From Lentilactobacillus senioris (lineage in GTDB: Bacteria; Bacillota; Bacilli; Lactobacillales; Lactobacillaceae), in assembly GCF_026798195.1 (NCBI RefSeq), contig NZ_JAPQEZ010000002.1:294933-358932 (forward strand): DNA of 64,000 nt, written 5' to 3'. Below are positions 22,004 through 31,699 of the stretch, in pieces (the first letter of the stretch is position 1; every line of letters starts with the position of its first letter). Below the pieces are notes generated by a model. It saw nothing but the letters and a program-made list of their open reading frames with translations, was not told where the DNA came from and searched no databases. A program made the translations under genes and the position numbers.

Positions 22004-23002
22004 ATGCAAAAAAGGGCACGTATTATTTACAATCCCACGGCGGGACGCGAATTAATGAAACAAAAAATGATTGATATTTTGGGAATTTTTGAAGAGGCGG
22101 GGTACGAAACTAGTGCTTTTGCAACGACGCCGGAAAAAAATTCTGCTAAAAATGAAGCTGAGCGTGCAGCCAAAGCCGGATTTGATTTGGTCGTGGCGGC
22201 GGGGGGTGACGGAACTATTAACGAAGTAGTTAATGGGATTGCACCGTTAACCTACCGGCCTAAAATGGCAATTATTCCAGCGGGAACGACTAATGACTAT
22301 GCCCGTGCCCTGCATATTCCTAGAGAAGATCCAGTTGAAGCAGCAAAAATCGTATTAAAAGACCAAACCGTCAAAATGGATATTGGCCAAGCAAATGATA
22401 ACTACTTTATTAATATCGCTGCGGGTGGTAAAATTGCTGAGTTGACCTATGAAGTGCCGTCAAACTTAAAAACGCTGTTTGGTTATTTAGCCTATCTGGT
22501 TAAGGGGGCTGAGTTATTACCTCAGGTCAGACCAGTAGAAGTAGACATTAAGTACGACGGTGGCGAATACAAGGGCAAAGCGTCCATGTTTTTCCTAGCG
22601 CTAACTAATTCGGTCGGTGGTTTGGAGCAAATCGTGCCGGATGCAGAACTAGATGACGGTAAATTTACGATGATCATCGTAAAAACGGCTAATCTAGTAG
22701 AGATGTTGCACTTACTTTCTAAGGTTTTAAACGGCGGTAAGCACGTAGATGATCCGCGAATCATCTACAAGAAAACCCGTAAAGTAAAAGTTTTACCAAT
22801 TAACGACCAGATTCAAGTCAATTTAGATGGTGAATATGGTGGGGATGCGCCGATGACCTTTATTGATCATAAACGGCATATTGAAATGTTTGCTAACACG
22901 GATAAAATCCCTAATCATGCTATCGGTGAAACCCAAGAAGAAAAGGAAGCGGAAGCTAAATTTTTAAAGGGCATTGATAAGATTCCGGATCAAACAGAGT
23001 AA
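22004..23002 (+). CDS. dagK: Diacylglycerol kinase (DgkB/DagK family)
   Basis: A 332-residue soluble lipid kinase. RARIIYNPTAGRELMKQ starts the DAGK catalytic domain, VVAAGGDGTINEVVNG is the nucleotide-binding GGDGT motif, and PAGTTNDYARAL follows. In Gram-positive bacteria this enzyme returns diacylglycerol, released when LtaS makes lipoteichoic acid, to phosphatidic acid. It therefore links functionally to ltaS in this window. A charged C-terminal extension follows the domain. Confidence 0.93.
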   Translation: MQKRARIIYNPTAGRELMKQKMIDILGIFEEAGYETSAFATTPEKNSAKNEAERAAKAGFDLVVAAGGDGTINEVVNGIAPLTYRPKMAIIPAGTTNDYARALHIPREDPVEAAKIVLKDQTVKMDIGQANDNYFINIAAGGKIAELTYEVPSNLKTLFGYLAYLVKGAELLPQVRPVEVDIKYDGGEYKGKASMFFLALTNSVGGLEQIVPDAELDDGKFTMIIVKTANLVEMLHLLSKVLNGGKHVDDPRIIYKKTRKVKVLPINDQIQVNLDGEYGGDAPMTFIDHKRHIEMFANTDKIPNHAIGETQEEKEAEAKFLKGIDKIPDQTE

Positions 23003-23067
23003 CTCAAAATTGCGTTTGCGTGATGCAGCGCAATTTTTATTTAAGGATTTGAAATTAAGGATAAATA

Positions 23068-24441
23068 ATGAAAAAACAAATACCTGTAACAAAAAACACT
23101 GATTATGATGTAACGATTGAAGACCTTAGTTACCAAGGGTTGGGCGTTGCCAAAATCGATAACTTCCCCATTTTTATTGAAAACACACTTCCTGGTGAAG
23201 AGGTTAAAATCAAGGTAATCAAAACCAAAAGTAGTTTTGCTTTTGGAAAAGTAGTGGCCTTTAAAACTACTAGCCCTAATCGAGTGGAATTAGTGGATAA
23301 AGCTTACACCCAAACGGGAATTGCCACTTTGCAACACTTGGCGTACCCAGCTCAATTAGAGTTTAAGCAACACCAAGTAGCGATGGACTTTCAAAAGTTA
23401 GGTCTAGATGTGGATGTAGAACCTACCTTGGGAATGGATGATCCTACCCATTACCGTAATAAGGCTCAAGTTCCGGTTAGATTAATTAATGGTCGACTAG
23501 AAACTGGTTTTTACCGGAAACATTCTCACGATTTAGTACCAATCGAAGATTTTTACATTCAAGATAAAGAAATCGATAAAGCCATCATCGTAGTCCGGGA
23601 CTTACTGCGGACCTTCCACGTAGCACCTTATGATGAAGTGCATCATAAAGGGGTAGTTAGAAATATTATGGTGAGAAGGGGTTATTATTCTCACCAAATG
23701 ATGATTGTCTTAGTAACTAGAGCGAAAAAGATTCCGCACGCTGAAGAAATTGTGGCTGGCATTTTAGCCAAGTTACCTGAAGTTAAGAGTGTCATTCAAA
23801 ACGTTAATAGTGCAAAAACCAATGCATTAATGGGGCCTGTAAACAATGTGTTAGCAGGGACTAACGTTATTACTGATACTTTGTTGGGACTTAATTTCGC
23901 TATTTCAGCTACTTCGTTCTACCAAGTTAATCCAGTCCAAACAGAAAAACTTTATCAATTGGCCATTGATAAGGCGGAGTTGAAAAAGGACGACGTAGTA
24001 GTTGATGCTTATTGTGGGATTGGAACGATTTCACTAGCGGTGGCCCAACACGTTAAAAAAGTGTACGGGGTCGAAATTGTTGACCAAGCGGTAGAAGATG
24101 CTAAGCATAACGCGAAGTTAAACAATATCCGCAACGTTGATTTTGTAGCTGCTAAGGCTGAAGAACAGATGGCTAAGTGGCAATCAGATGGCTTGAAACC
24201 AGATGTTGTATTCGTGGATCCACCCCGGAAGGGCCTTGACAGCACGTTGATTGATAGTGTTGCCGAAATGAACCCTAAAAAAGTGGTTTACGTTTCTTGC
24301 AACCCAGCTACTTTGGCGCGTGACGTGCAATTGTTTGCTGAAAAAGGCTATCAAGTGAACCAACCAATCCAACCAGTAGATCAATTTCCACAAACGATTC
24401 ACGTGGAAAGTGTAACGGTGTTGGAACGAACAACTGATTAA
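23068..24441 (+). CDS. rlmD: 23S rRNA (uracil-C5)-methyltransferase, RlmD/RlmCD family
   Basis: A 457-residue TRAM-domain methyltransferase. The TRAM OB-fold is at the N-terminus (TIEDLSYQGLGVAKI…PGEEVKIKVIKTK). The SAM-binding VVDAYCGIGTISLAVAQ, the DPPRKGLD motif and the catalytic YVSCNPATLARD complete the active site. It should methylate U747 and/or U1939 of 23S rRNA. The iron-sulfur cysteines of E. coli RlmD are absent: the corresponding segment reads TGIATLQHLAYPAQL, and only the two catalytic-domain cysteines remain. It has its own terminator. Confidence 0.93.
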   Translation: MKKQIPVTKNTDYDVTIEDLSYQGLGVAKIDNFPIFIENTLPGEEVKIKVIKTKSSFAFGKVVAFKTTSPNRVELVDKAYTQTGIATLQHLAYPAQLEFKQHQVAMDFQKLGLDVDVEPTLGMDDPTHYRNKAQVPVRLINGRLETGFYRKHSHDLVPIEDFYIQDKEIDKAIIVVRDLLRTFHVAPYDEVHHKGVVRNIMVRRGYYSHQMMIVLVTRAKKIPHAEEIVAGILAKLPEVKSVIQNVNSAKTNALMGPVNNVLAGTNVITDTLLGLNFAISATSFYQVNPVQTEKLYQLAIDKAELKKDDVVVDAYCGIGTISLAVAQHVKKVYGVEIVDQAVEDAKHNAKLNNIRNVDFVAAKAEEQMAKWQSDGLKPDVVFVDPPRKGLDSTLIDSVAEMNPKKVVYVSCNPATLARDVQLFAEKGYQVNQPIQPVDQFPQTIHVESVTVLERTTD

Positions 24442-24459
24442 TTAATAATTAGAGATGAT

Positions 24460-24492
24460 AAAACACTCCTAGGTAACTAGGGGTGTTTTTTA
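24460..24492 (+). terminator. rlmD terminator
   Basis: AAACACTCCTAG and CTAGGGGTGTTT pair around GTAA and are followed by Ts. Confidence 0.9.
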
Positions 24493-24590
24493 AACCGCTC
24501 TTTTTAGCAATTTTTATGATCCAATGGTACAATAAACTCGTAACATCTTAAGTATTAGCTCAGATTAATTTAGTGATGGAGGTTATGAAG

Positions 24591-25058
24591 ATGCAATATA
24601 AAGAAACTAAAGAAACATTGAATCAATTAGTCGCCGATCTATCCCAACTAGCTATGGTGGTGCACCAGACTCACTGGTACATGCGGGGAACTAATTTCTT
24701 GAAGCTACATCCGTTAATGGATGATTGGATGGCTGACTTAAATGACCAGTTAGATGAAATTTCTGAACGTTTAATTACACTTGATGGGTCTCCTTACTCC
24801 ACGTTAACCGAAATGGCAGAGCATACCAAAATTGCTGATGAACCAGGAGATTGGCAGAAAACTATTCCAGAACGCCTAACGATTTTAGCTAAAGATTATC
24901 GCTACTTAGCCGGAGTATACCAACACGGTATCGAAGTTAGTGAAGTAGAAAAAGACTACTGCACCCAAGATATTTTCATTGGCTTTAAAACCGCAACCGA
25001 AAAACGATTGTGGATGATTCAGGCTGAATTAGATCAAGCTCCGGAAATTGATAAATAA
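24591..25058 (+). CDS. dps: Dps-family ferritin-like protein
   Basis: A 155-residue four-helix protein that forms a dodecameric shell, oxidises Fe(II) with peroxide and stores the iron. The ferroxidase residues are in VVHQTHWYMRG (His) and MDDWMADLNDQLDEISERL (Asp and Glu). ATG 24591 is chosen because GGAGG (24578-24582) is eight bases upstream; two earlier in-frame ATGs overlap or crowd that site. Monocistronic, with its own terminator. An extended -10-like TGGTACAAT lies about 60 bases upstream. Confidence 0.92.
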   Translation: MQYKETKETLNQLVADLSQLAMVVHQTHWYMRGTNFLKLHPLMDDWMADLNDQLDEISERLITLDGSPYSTLTEMAEHTKIADEPGDWQKTIPERLTILAKDYRYLAGVYQHGIEVSEVEKDYCTQDIFIGFKTATEKRLWMIQAELDQAPEIDK

Positions 25059-25064
25059 AATAGT

Positions 25065-25102
25065 AACCGCCTTAGTCCAATTTAGGATTAGGGCGGTTTT
25101 TA
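25065..25102 (+). terminator. dps terminator
   Basis: AACCGCCTTAGTCC and GGATTAGGGCGGTT form a 14-bp stem with G-U pairs followed by Ts. Confidence 0.85.
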
Positions 25103-25137
25103 ATGAGCAAACAAAAAGATCTGAACAAAATCTCTAA

Positions 25138-25174
25138 AGAAAACGTTTACAAATGTGCAGAAATCAGGTATGCT
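25138..25174 (+). promoter_or_regulatory. deo operon promoter with overlapping cre-like site
   Basis: AGAAAACGTTTACA (25138-25151) resembles a CcpA cre site and overlaps the -35 box TTTACA (25146-25151). A -10-like TATGCT (25169-25174) follows after 17 bases. CcpA bound here would block RNA polymerase during growth on preferred sugars. Confidence 0.6.
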
Positions 25175-25205
25175 TATTTTGTAAAAATGAAAGGGGATAC
25201 ACATT

Positions 25206-25868
25206 ATGAAACTAACAACTGCAGAACTCGCTAAATATTTGGATCACACTAATTTAAAACCAGATGCTACTGAAGAAGAAATTATTCAAACTTGTCGCGA
25301 AGCCTTAGAATACAACACCGCTTCCGTTTGTGTTAATTCATACTGGATGCCATTGGTAACCAAAGAATTGGAAGGCTCAACTGTTAACCCAATTACCGTT
25401 GTTGGTTTCCCATTAGGTGCTACTAACACTGCTACTAAAGTTTACGAAGCTAATACTTCCATTGATGAAGGTGCCGAAGAAGTTGATATGGTAATCAATA
25501 TCGGCGAATTACTTACTGGTCATGATGAAAATGTAACCGCTGACATCAAAGCCGTAGCCGAAGCAGTTCATGCCAAGGGTAAATTACTAAAAGTAATTTT
25601 GGAAACTTCATACTTGAATGAAGACCAAGTTGTTCGAGCATGTAAAGCATCTGAAGCTGCTGGAGCAGATTACGTTAAAACTTCTACTGGTTTTAGTTCA
25701 GAAGGAGCTACCTTGGCTAACGTTAGCTTAATGAGAACTACCGTTGGTGATCGTTTGGGAGTTAAGGCTTCTGGCGGAATTCACTCACGTAAAGAAGCTA
25801 TCGACATGATTGAAGCTGGCGCAAGTCGTTTAGGCGTTAGTGCCACTGTCAAAATTTTAGCTGAATAA
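25206..25868 (+). CDS. deoC: Deoxyribose-phosphate aldolase
   Basis: A 220-residue class I aldolase that cleaves 2-deoxyribose-5-phosphate to glyceraldehyde-3-phosphate and acetaldehyde. The Schiff-base lysine is K158 in [11 protein letters not shown], and [11 protein letters not shown] is the N-terminal signature. First gene of the deoxyribonucleoside catabolic operon; the other steps are encoded next to it in reverse pathway order. Confidence 0.97.
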   Translation: MKLTTAELAKYLDHTNLKPDATEEEIIQTCREALEYNTASVCVNSYWMPLVTKELEGSTVNPITVVGFPLGATNTATKVYEANTSIDEGAEEVDMVINIGELLTGHDENVTADIKAVAEAVHAKGKLLKVILETSYLNEDQVVRACKASEAAGADYVKTSTGFSSEGATLANVSLMRTTVGDRLGVKASGGIHSRKEAIDMIEAGASRLGVSATVKILAE

Positions 25869-25897
25869 TAATTAACTAACTGTTACGGGAGGCAACT

Positions 25898-27094
25898 ATG
25901 AGTGAACAAAAGTATAAACGTATTTTTGAAATTGTATTAGATTCAGTGGGAACTGGTGAAGCTCCTGATGCCGCTAATTATGGTGATGAAGGTTCTGATA
26001 CCTTAGGTCACGTGGGCGAAGCTTATGAAGGTAAGTTAGAAATTCCTAACCTACAAAAATTAGGTTTAGTTAACCTACGAGACAAGGAAATCATGGGAGT
26101 GGCAGCAGTTGAACAACCACTAGGTTATTACGGTAAGATGAAAGAAATTTCTGCCGGCAAGGATAGTATGGATGGTCACTGGGAAATGATGGGGCTACCA
26201 GTAATGAAGCCATTAAGTACCTTTCCTAATGGGTTTCCAGACTCGATTGTTAAGCAATTAGAAGACTTTTCTGGCCGCAAAGTGATTGGTAATCGTCCTG
26301 AATCTGGTACTAAGATCATCGCTGAGTTAGGTGAACAACAAATGCAAACTGGTGATCTAATTGTTTATACTTCTGGTGACTCAGTCCTTCAAATTGCCGC
26401 TCACGAAGAGATTATTCCATTAGAAGAACTCTATCGAATTTGTGAGTTTGCCCGTTCGATTGTTAATGGTCCGGAATATACGGTGGGTCGGGTAATCGCT
26501 CGTCCATACGTAGGACCAGACAAAGATCATTTTGTTAGAACCGCTAACCGCCATGACTTTACGTTGAAACCAACTGGTAAAACCGATTTGGACTACTTAG
26601 TGGAAAATGGCGTTCATACCGTGGGAATCGGCAAAATTAATGATATTTTCTCCGGTCAAGGAATCGAAGAAGGTTACCATAACGAAAGCAATATGGATGG
26701 AATGGATCATTTAGACCACGTAATGGCAGAAGACTTTACCGGCTTTTGCTTCATGAACTTGGTTGATTTTGATGCTATGTATGGCCACCGTAGAAATCCA
26801 ATTGGTTTTGGCCAAGCCTTAATGGACTTTGACCAACGGTTAGCCAAAGTCTTAGCTAACTTAAAGGATGATGATTTACTCTTAATTACTGCCGATCACG
26901 GAAATGACCCTGGCTTTAAAGGTAGTGATCATACCCGTGAAATGGTTCCACTATTAGCTTACTCACCATCCATGACAGAAAGTGGTAGCTTAGGATTACG
27001 CTCCACCTTTGCAGACTTCGGGCAAACCGTCTTAGCTAACTTTAACGTTGCCGGTAACGACGAAGGTCAAAGTTTCTTAGCTGATTTGAAATAG
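25898..27094 (+). CDS. deoB: Phosphopentomutase
   Basis: A 398-residue alkaline-phosphatase-superfamily mutase that interconverts (deoxy)ribose-1-phosphate and (deoxy)ribose-5-phosphate. Metal ligands are in [13 protein letters not shown] and TADHGNDPG…SDHTRE, and the catalytic threonine region is ESGTKII. It lies 29 bases after deoC and 12 before deoD, with GGGAGG before the ATG. Confidence 0.97.
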   Translation: MSEQKYKRIFEIVLDSVGTGEAPDAANYGDEGSDTLGHVGEAYEGKLEIPNLQKLGLVNLRDKEIMGVAAVEQPLGYYGKMKEISAGKDSMDGHWEMMGLPVMKPLSTFPNGFPDSIVKQLEDFSGRKVIGNRPESGTKIIAELGEQQMQTGDLIVYTSGDSVLQIAAHEEIIPLEELYRICEFARSIVNGPEYTVGRVIARPYVGPDKDHFVRTANRHDFTLKPTGKTDLDYLVENGVHTVGIGKINDIFSGQGIEEGYHNESNMDGMDHLDHVMAEDFTGFCFMNLVDFDAMYGHRRNPIGFGQALMDFDQRLAKVLANLKDDDLLLITADHGNDPGFKGSDHTREMVPLLAYSPSMTESGSLGLRSTFADFGQTVLANFNVAGNDEGQSFLADLK

Positions 27095-27106
27095 GAGGAC
27101 AAAAAC

Positions 27107-27823
27107 ATGAGTACACACATTGGTGCCAACAGAGGAGATATTGCTTCAACCGTTTTGATGCCAGGAGACCCATTGCGGGCTAAGTATATTGCAGAAACTT
27201 ACTTAGACAATCCAGTTTGTTACAGTTCTGTGCGTAACATGCTTGGCTTTACCGGAACCTATAAGGGTCACAAAATTTCAGTCCAGGGAGCTGGTATGGG
27301 AATTCCATCGCTAGCCATTTACACTACTGAAATGATCAAGGAATTCGGTGTAGATACCATTTACCGAGTAGGTAGCTGTGGTGGCATGAGTCCGGATGTT
27401 AAAATGCGAGACATTATTTTAGGTCAAGCTGGAACGACTGATTCATCAATTATCGCTAATACTTTTGGTCCTGGTGTGTACTACTCTCCAATTGCGGACT
27501 TCGAATTATTAGATTCAGCTTACCAAACTGCCAAAGCTAATGATGTAGACGTTAAGGTGGGAAATATTTTTGCAGCTGATCGATTCTATAACGATGAATT
27601 AGACATGCAAAAACTTACTGATTACGGAGTATTAGCTACTGAAATGGAAACAGCAGGGCTATACTTATTAGCAGCTAAATATCATATTCGAGCTTTAACC
27701 ATTTTAACGGTTAGTGATCATTTACAAACTGGTGAAAGTTTATCAGCTAAGGATCGAGAAACTTCCTTTGATGAAATGATTCGCTTATCGTTAGATACGG
27801 CGATTGCCAATATGCAAGACTAG
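27107..27823 (+). CDS. deoD: Purine-nucleoside phosphorylase (DeoD type)
   Basis: A 238-residue hexameric phosphorylase that releases purine bases and (deoxy)ribose-1-phosphate from nucleosides. MPGDPLRAKYIAE, YRVGSCGG and ATEMETAGLY are the phosphate- and nucleoside-binding blocks of DeoD. Third gene in the operon with GGAGG before the ATG. Confidence 0.97.
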   Translation: MSTHIGANRGDIASTVLMPGDPLRAKYIAETYLDNPVCYSSVRNMLGFTGTYKGHKISVQGAGMGIPSLAIYTTEMIKEFGVDTIYRVGSCGGMSPDVKMRDIILGQAGTTDSSIIANTFGPGVYYSPIADFELLDSAYQTAKANDVDVKVGNIFAADRFYNDELDMQKLTDYGVLATEMETAGLYLLAAKYHIRALTILTVSDHLQTGESLSAKDRETSFDEMIRLSLDTAIANMQD

Positions 27824-27834
27824 GGGAATGCATT

Positions 27835-28782
27835 GTGAGCGAAAAGTTAGAAACGGATAAGCTGGTCCAAAGTCAAGAAGTAGCGGAATTATATTATCAA
27901 CAAGATTTAAGCCAGGCTCAGATTGCAAGCCGGTTAGGTATTTCTCGGCCCACGGTTTCTAGATTATTGCAGTTTGCTAGGGACAGGGGAATCGTTAAAA
28001 TTGAAATTGTCAATCCACTATTAGACTCAGCTAACTTGGCTCAACAACTTTCCCAAAAGTACGGAGCTACTATCAAAGTGGTTCCGGGAAATCCTTTGGA
28101 GAATACGTTTCAAAACAGTTACGGTCAGTATGCGGCAGAGTTTTTAACCACTTTGGTGAAACCGGGTGACATCATTGGAATTGGCTGGGGTAAGACCGTC
28201 CATTTACTAGCGGAAAACATTGAAGAACAATCCGTTAGCGGGGTGCAAGTAGTGCAGTTAAAGGGAAGTGTTAGTTTTTCTAACCAAAAAACTTTTGCTT
28301 ACGAAAGTGCTAATGAACTGGCGGCAGCTTACCACGGTAATCCGGAATTTTTACCTTTGCCAGTAATTTTTGATAATCAGGTTACTAAGGAAATGGTGGA
28401 AAAAGACCGCCACATTAACCACATTTTGGAACTGGGAAGAAAAGCTAACGTAGCTATCTTCACGGTGGGAACTGTTAGGACCGAAGCTTTAATTTTCCAA
28501 CTGGGATATTTTAATGAATCTGAAAAAAACGAACTGCAGCAATTAGCTGTAGGTGATGTTTGCTCACGATTCATCGATGCAAATGGTGAAATTGTCAGTA
28601 CCACGATTAATGAACGAACAATCGGCATTGCCTTAGACGACCTAAAGCAAAAAGAACACGCAATGCTAGTTGCAACCGGCGTAGCTAAAGCCGCTGGGGT
28701 TCACGCTGTCCTTAAAGCAGGATATGCTAATTGTGCGGTCATTGATCAACTATTAGCCCAAAAATTAGTAAATTTAGATTAA
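27835..28782 (+). CDS. deoR: SorC-family regulator, DeoR type
   Basis: A 315-residue regulator. The N-terminal helix-turn-helix QAQIASRLGISRPTVSRLLQ is followed by a SorC sugar-phosphate-binding domain (GIGWGKTVHLLA). This is the Bacillus-type DeoR, which binds deoxyribose-5-phosphate and is released from deo promoters; it is unrelated to E. coli DeoR. It starts with GTG 11 bases after deoD, so it is probably auto-regulated. A hairpin follows its stop before pdp. Confidence 0.88.
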   Translation: MSEKLETDKLVQSQEVAELYYQQDLSQAQIASRLGISRPTVSRLLQFARDRGIVKIEIVNPLLDSANLAQQLSQKYGATIKVVPGNPLENTFQNSYGQYAAEFLTTLVKPGDIIGIGWGKTVHLLAENIEEQSVSGVQVVQLKGSVSFSNQKTFAYESANELAAAYHGNPEFLPLPVIFDNQVTKEMVEKDRHINHILELGRKANVAIFTVGTVRTEALIFQLGYFNESEKNELQQLAVGDVCSRFIDANGEIVSTTINERTIGIALDDLKQKEHAMLVATGVAKAAGVHAVLKAGYANCAVIDQLLAQKLVNLD

Positions 28783-28792
28783 TACTGATAAA

Positions 28793-28820
28793 GCTCAATT
28801 CAATTTGGATTGAGTTTTTA
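28793..28820 (+). terminator. Hairpin between deoR and pdp
   Basis: CTCAATTCAA and TTGGATTGAG pair with two G-U pairs and lead into a short T-run. It probably reduces rather than abolishes read-through into pdp. Confidence 0.6.
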
Positions 28821-28832
28821 TTAACGAAATGA

Positions 28833-28846
28833 TGAAACCGATTACA
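28833..28846 (+). promoter_or_regulatory. cre-like site directly upstream of pdp
   Basis: TGAAACCGATTACA fits the cre consensus closely and abuts the ribosome-binding site AAAAGGAG. No clear promoter lies between it and the gene, so CcpA bound here would act as a roadblock to read-through. Confidence 0.65.
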
Positions 28847-28863
28847 AAAGGAGCGACTATATT

Positions 28864-30165
28864 ATGCGCATGGTAGACGTGATTGATAAGAAACGATCAG
28901 GAAAAGAATTAACTCCAGAAGAAATTCAATTCTTTGTAGACGGAGTAGTTGATGGCTCTATTCCAGATTACCAAACGAGTGCCTTTTTAATGGCCACTTA
29001 TTTTAACGGAATGACTAAGGAAGAACAGTCTAACCTAACGATGACGATGATGAAGTCTGGTGATCATTTAGATTTAAGCGATATTGAGGGAGTTAAGGTT
29101 GACAAGCATTCTACTGGGGGCGTTGGTGATAAGACCAGTATTCCATTAGCTGCCGTAGTTGCTGCTTTGGGCATTCCAGTGCCAATGATTTCTGGTAGAG
29201 GTCTGGGTCACACTGGTGGTACCTTAGATAAGTTAGAAGCCATTCCAGGATATCAGGTAGAAATTAGTGAAGCCGACTTTAAACGGCAGGTAAATGACGA
29301 AAAATTAGCAATTATTGGGGCTACTGGTAATATTGCACCAGCAGATAAGAAGATTTATGCGTTACGAGATGTAACTGATACGGTAGATTCCATTCCGTTG
29401 ATTGCCAGTTCCATCATGAGTAAGAAGATCGCTTCTGGTACTGACGCATTGATTATTGATGTCAAAACCGGTGCGGGTGCATTCATGAAGACCTTACCAG
29501 AATCAGAAAAATTAGCTCGAGCACTTGTTGATATTGGTCAAGGAGTAGGAATGCAATGTATGGCAATTATTTCTGATATGAATCAACCACTAGGCAAGGC
29601 CATCGGTAACGCCTTAGAAATTGAAGAATCAATTGAGTTATTGAAAGGTAACGGTCCTGCTGACTTAGTTGAATTAATTACCACTATTGGTGGCTACATG
29701 GCCGTGATGGGCCATAAGGCCGAAACGGTAGCTGAAGGCAAGCAAATGTGTTTAGATGTTATCAACAACGGACAAGCCCTAGAACGCTTTAGAGCAATGG
29801 TGGCTGCTCAAGGTGGGGATGCTATCGTAGTTGATGCGCCCCAAGCAGTGTTACCACAAGCCAAGTACCAAATTGAACTCCCAGCCAAAACTAGTGGTGT
29901 CGTTTCTAAGCTAGAGGCTGATGAAATGGGAATTGCCAGCATGTTATTAGGTGGCGGTCGCCAAAAAGCTGATGATCAATTAGACTATGCAGTTGGAATT
30001 ATGTTGAATAAGAAAATTGGTGATCGTGTAGAATCCGGAGAACCATTATTGACGATTTACAGCAACCGCGAAGACGTAGAGGACATTAAAGAATTGTTGT
30101 ACAACAATATTGAAATTAGTGCTAGTGCTAAAGCACCAGAATTGATCTATGAGACCATCGAATAA
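28864..30165 (+). CDS. pdp: Pyrimidine-nucleoside phosphorylase
   Basis: A 433-residue enzyme that phosphorolyses thymidine, deoxyuridine and uridine. The glycosyltransferase-family signature SGRGLGHTGGTLDKLE and the phosphate-binding KHSTGGVGDKTS are intact, and the C-terminal alpha/beta domain is complete. It completes the deo pathway begun by deoC-B-D and ends at a strong terminator. Confidence 0.96.
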   Translation: MRMVDVIDKKRSGKELTPEEIQFFVDGVVDGSIPDYQTSAFLMATYFNGMTKEEQSNLTMTMMKSGDHLDLSDIEGVKVDKHSTGGVGDKTSIPLAAVVAALGIPVPMISGRGLGHTGGTLDKLEAIPGYQVEISEADFKRQVNDEKLAIIGATGNIAPADKKIYALRDVTDTVDSIPLIASSIMSKKIASGTDALIIDVKTGAGAFMKTLPESEKLARALVDIGQGVGMQCMAIISDMNQPLGKAIGNALEIEESIELLKGNGPADLVELITTIGGYMAVMGHKAETVAEGKQMCLDVINNGQALERFRAMVAAQGGDAIVVDAPQAVLPQAKYQIELPAKTSGVVSKLEADEMGIASMLLGGGRQKADDQLDYAVGIMLNKKIGDRVESGEPLLTIYSNREDVEDIKELLYNNIEISASAKAPELIYETIE

Positions 30166-30177
30166 CTAATTAGAATA

Positions 30178-30219
30178 AATACTCCTTAACTAATTAAACA
30201 ACGGTTAAGGAGTATTTTT
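30178..30219 (+). terminator. pdp terminator
   Basis: ATACTCCTTAAC (30179-30190) and GTTAAGGAGTAT (30204-30215) are perfect arms followed by Ts. Confidence 0.9.
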
Positions 30220-30233
30220 ACGGCTTTAAAACT

Positions 30234-30267
30234 AACAAAAAAAGGAATCCAATGTTTGGATTCCTTA
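30234..30267 (-). terminator. gntP terminator
   Basis: Arms AAGGAATCCA and TTGGATTCCTT pair; read on the minus strand the hairpin is followed by a run of seven Ts. Confidence 0.88.
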
Positions 30268-30288
30268 ATAATGATATTAATTTAGATT

Positions 30289-31644
30289 TTAATGGAAGAA
30301 CATGTTTAAAATCATAACAATGACGATTCCGACAACTGAGATAACAGTTTCCAAAACGGTCCAAATTTGAAGAGTTTGTTTAACTGAAAGGTCAAAGTAT
30401 TCTTTGAACATCCAGAAACCAGCATCGTTAACGTGAGAAGCAGCTAATGAACCGGCACCAATTGCTAGTACCATGAGGGCAGGATCAACACCTGATTGAG
30501 CCATTAATGGAGCCACAATTCCGGCAGCAGTTAAGGCAGAAACGGTTGCAGAACCTAAAGCAACACGGAGAACAACGGTAACTAACCAACCAAGAATCAA
30601 TGGTGAGATTGAAGTGTTAGCGAACATGCTAGCAACTTCTTTACCAACACCACCATCAATAAGAACTTGCTTGAAGGCACCACCACCACCAATAACTAAG
30701 AGCAACATAGCAATTGATTTAACGGCATTTTCAAGTGATTCCATGATTTGACCGGTTGTTCTCTTACGAGCCCAGCCCATTGCCCACATTGCAAATAATA
30801 ATGAAATTAACATTGCAATACTTGGTGAACCAATGAAGGCAACAATTGAATCCATGGTAGTTGGGTTCTTAGGAGTAGTTCCACCTTCAACGGTCATCTT
30901 ATAAACGGTAGTGATAGCCATCAAGATAACTGGGAAGAGGGCGGTTAAAACAGAAAGACCAAATGATGGTGATTCTTCTTTAGAAAAGTGTTTGATTTCC
31001 CCGATAGAAGATAGGTTTCCTTTAGCTTCAAAAGCGTCAGGAGCAAACTTTTCAGCAACTTTGGTAAATACAGGACCAGCAATGTAAGCTGCTGGAATAG
31101 CAACTACTAAACCAAAGAGTAGGACTTTACCATCGTTAGCACCCAGGGCTTGGGCGATGGCAGTTGGAGCAGGATGAGGTGGCAAGAATCCGTGGGTAAC
31201 TGACAAGGCAGCGGCCATTGGAATTCCTAGAAATAGGATTGGTACCCCAGCTTCAACCGCGATGGCGAAGACGATAGGAACCAACAATACCATCCCAACT
31301 TCGAAGAAGAGGGCGATCCCAAGGATAAATGAGGCAACCATTACGGCTAATTGCAAACGAGCTCGACCGAATTTTTCGATCAAGGTGTTAGCGATAATGT
31401 AGGCCCCACCGGAATCAGATACCAGTCGGCCCAACATGGCCCCAAAACCAAAGACCATCGATAGTTCCCCCAGTTGACCACCGATACCAGTTTCAATTGA
31501 CGTAGCAATATTTTGCATTGGCATACCTAACAAGAGGGCGGTAACCGCAGCTGTTAAAACTAATGCTACGAAAGTGTTAATCTTGAATCTAATAATTAGG
31601 ACTAATAAGAAGATGATCCCAATTAATAAGGCAAGTAACTTCAT
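30289..31644 (-). CDS. gntP: Gluconate:H+ symporter GntP
   Basis: A 451-residue permease with about 12 hydrophobic segments. MVFGFGAMLGRLVSDSGGAY, the GFLPPHPAPTAIA motif and the C-terminal ASHVNDAGFWMFKEYF are signatures of the GntP family. It imports gluconate for the kinase encoded just upstream on the same strand; the two genes are 55 bases apart and share the promoter upstream of gntK. Confidence 0.94.
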   Translation of the reverse strand: MKLLALLIGIIFLLVLIIRFKINTFVALVLTAAVTALLLGMPMQNIATSIETGIGGQLGELSMVFGFGAMLGRLVSDSGGAYIIANTLIEKFGRARLQLAVMVASFILGIALFFEVGMVLLVPIVFAIAVEAGVPILFLGIPMAAALSVTHGFLPPHPAPTAIAQALGANDGKVLLFGLVVAIPAAYIAGPVFTKVAEKFAPDAFEAKGNLSSIGEIKHFSKEESPSFGLSVLTALFPVILMAITTVYKMTVEGGTTPKNPTTMDSIVAFIGSPSIAMLISLLFAMWAMGWARKRTTGQIMESLENAVKSIAMLLLVIGGGGAFKQVLIDGGVGKEVASMFANTSISPLILGWLVTVVLRVALGSATVSALTAAGIVAPLMAQSGVDPALMVLAIGAGSLAASHVNDAGFWMFKEYFDLSVKQTLQIWTVLETVISVVGIVIVMILNMFFH

Positions 31645-31699
31645 AAAATAAGTCTCCCTTCAGACTTTATGATATTAATATCGAAAACAAGACCCCTAA

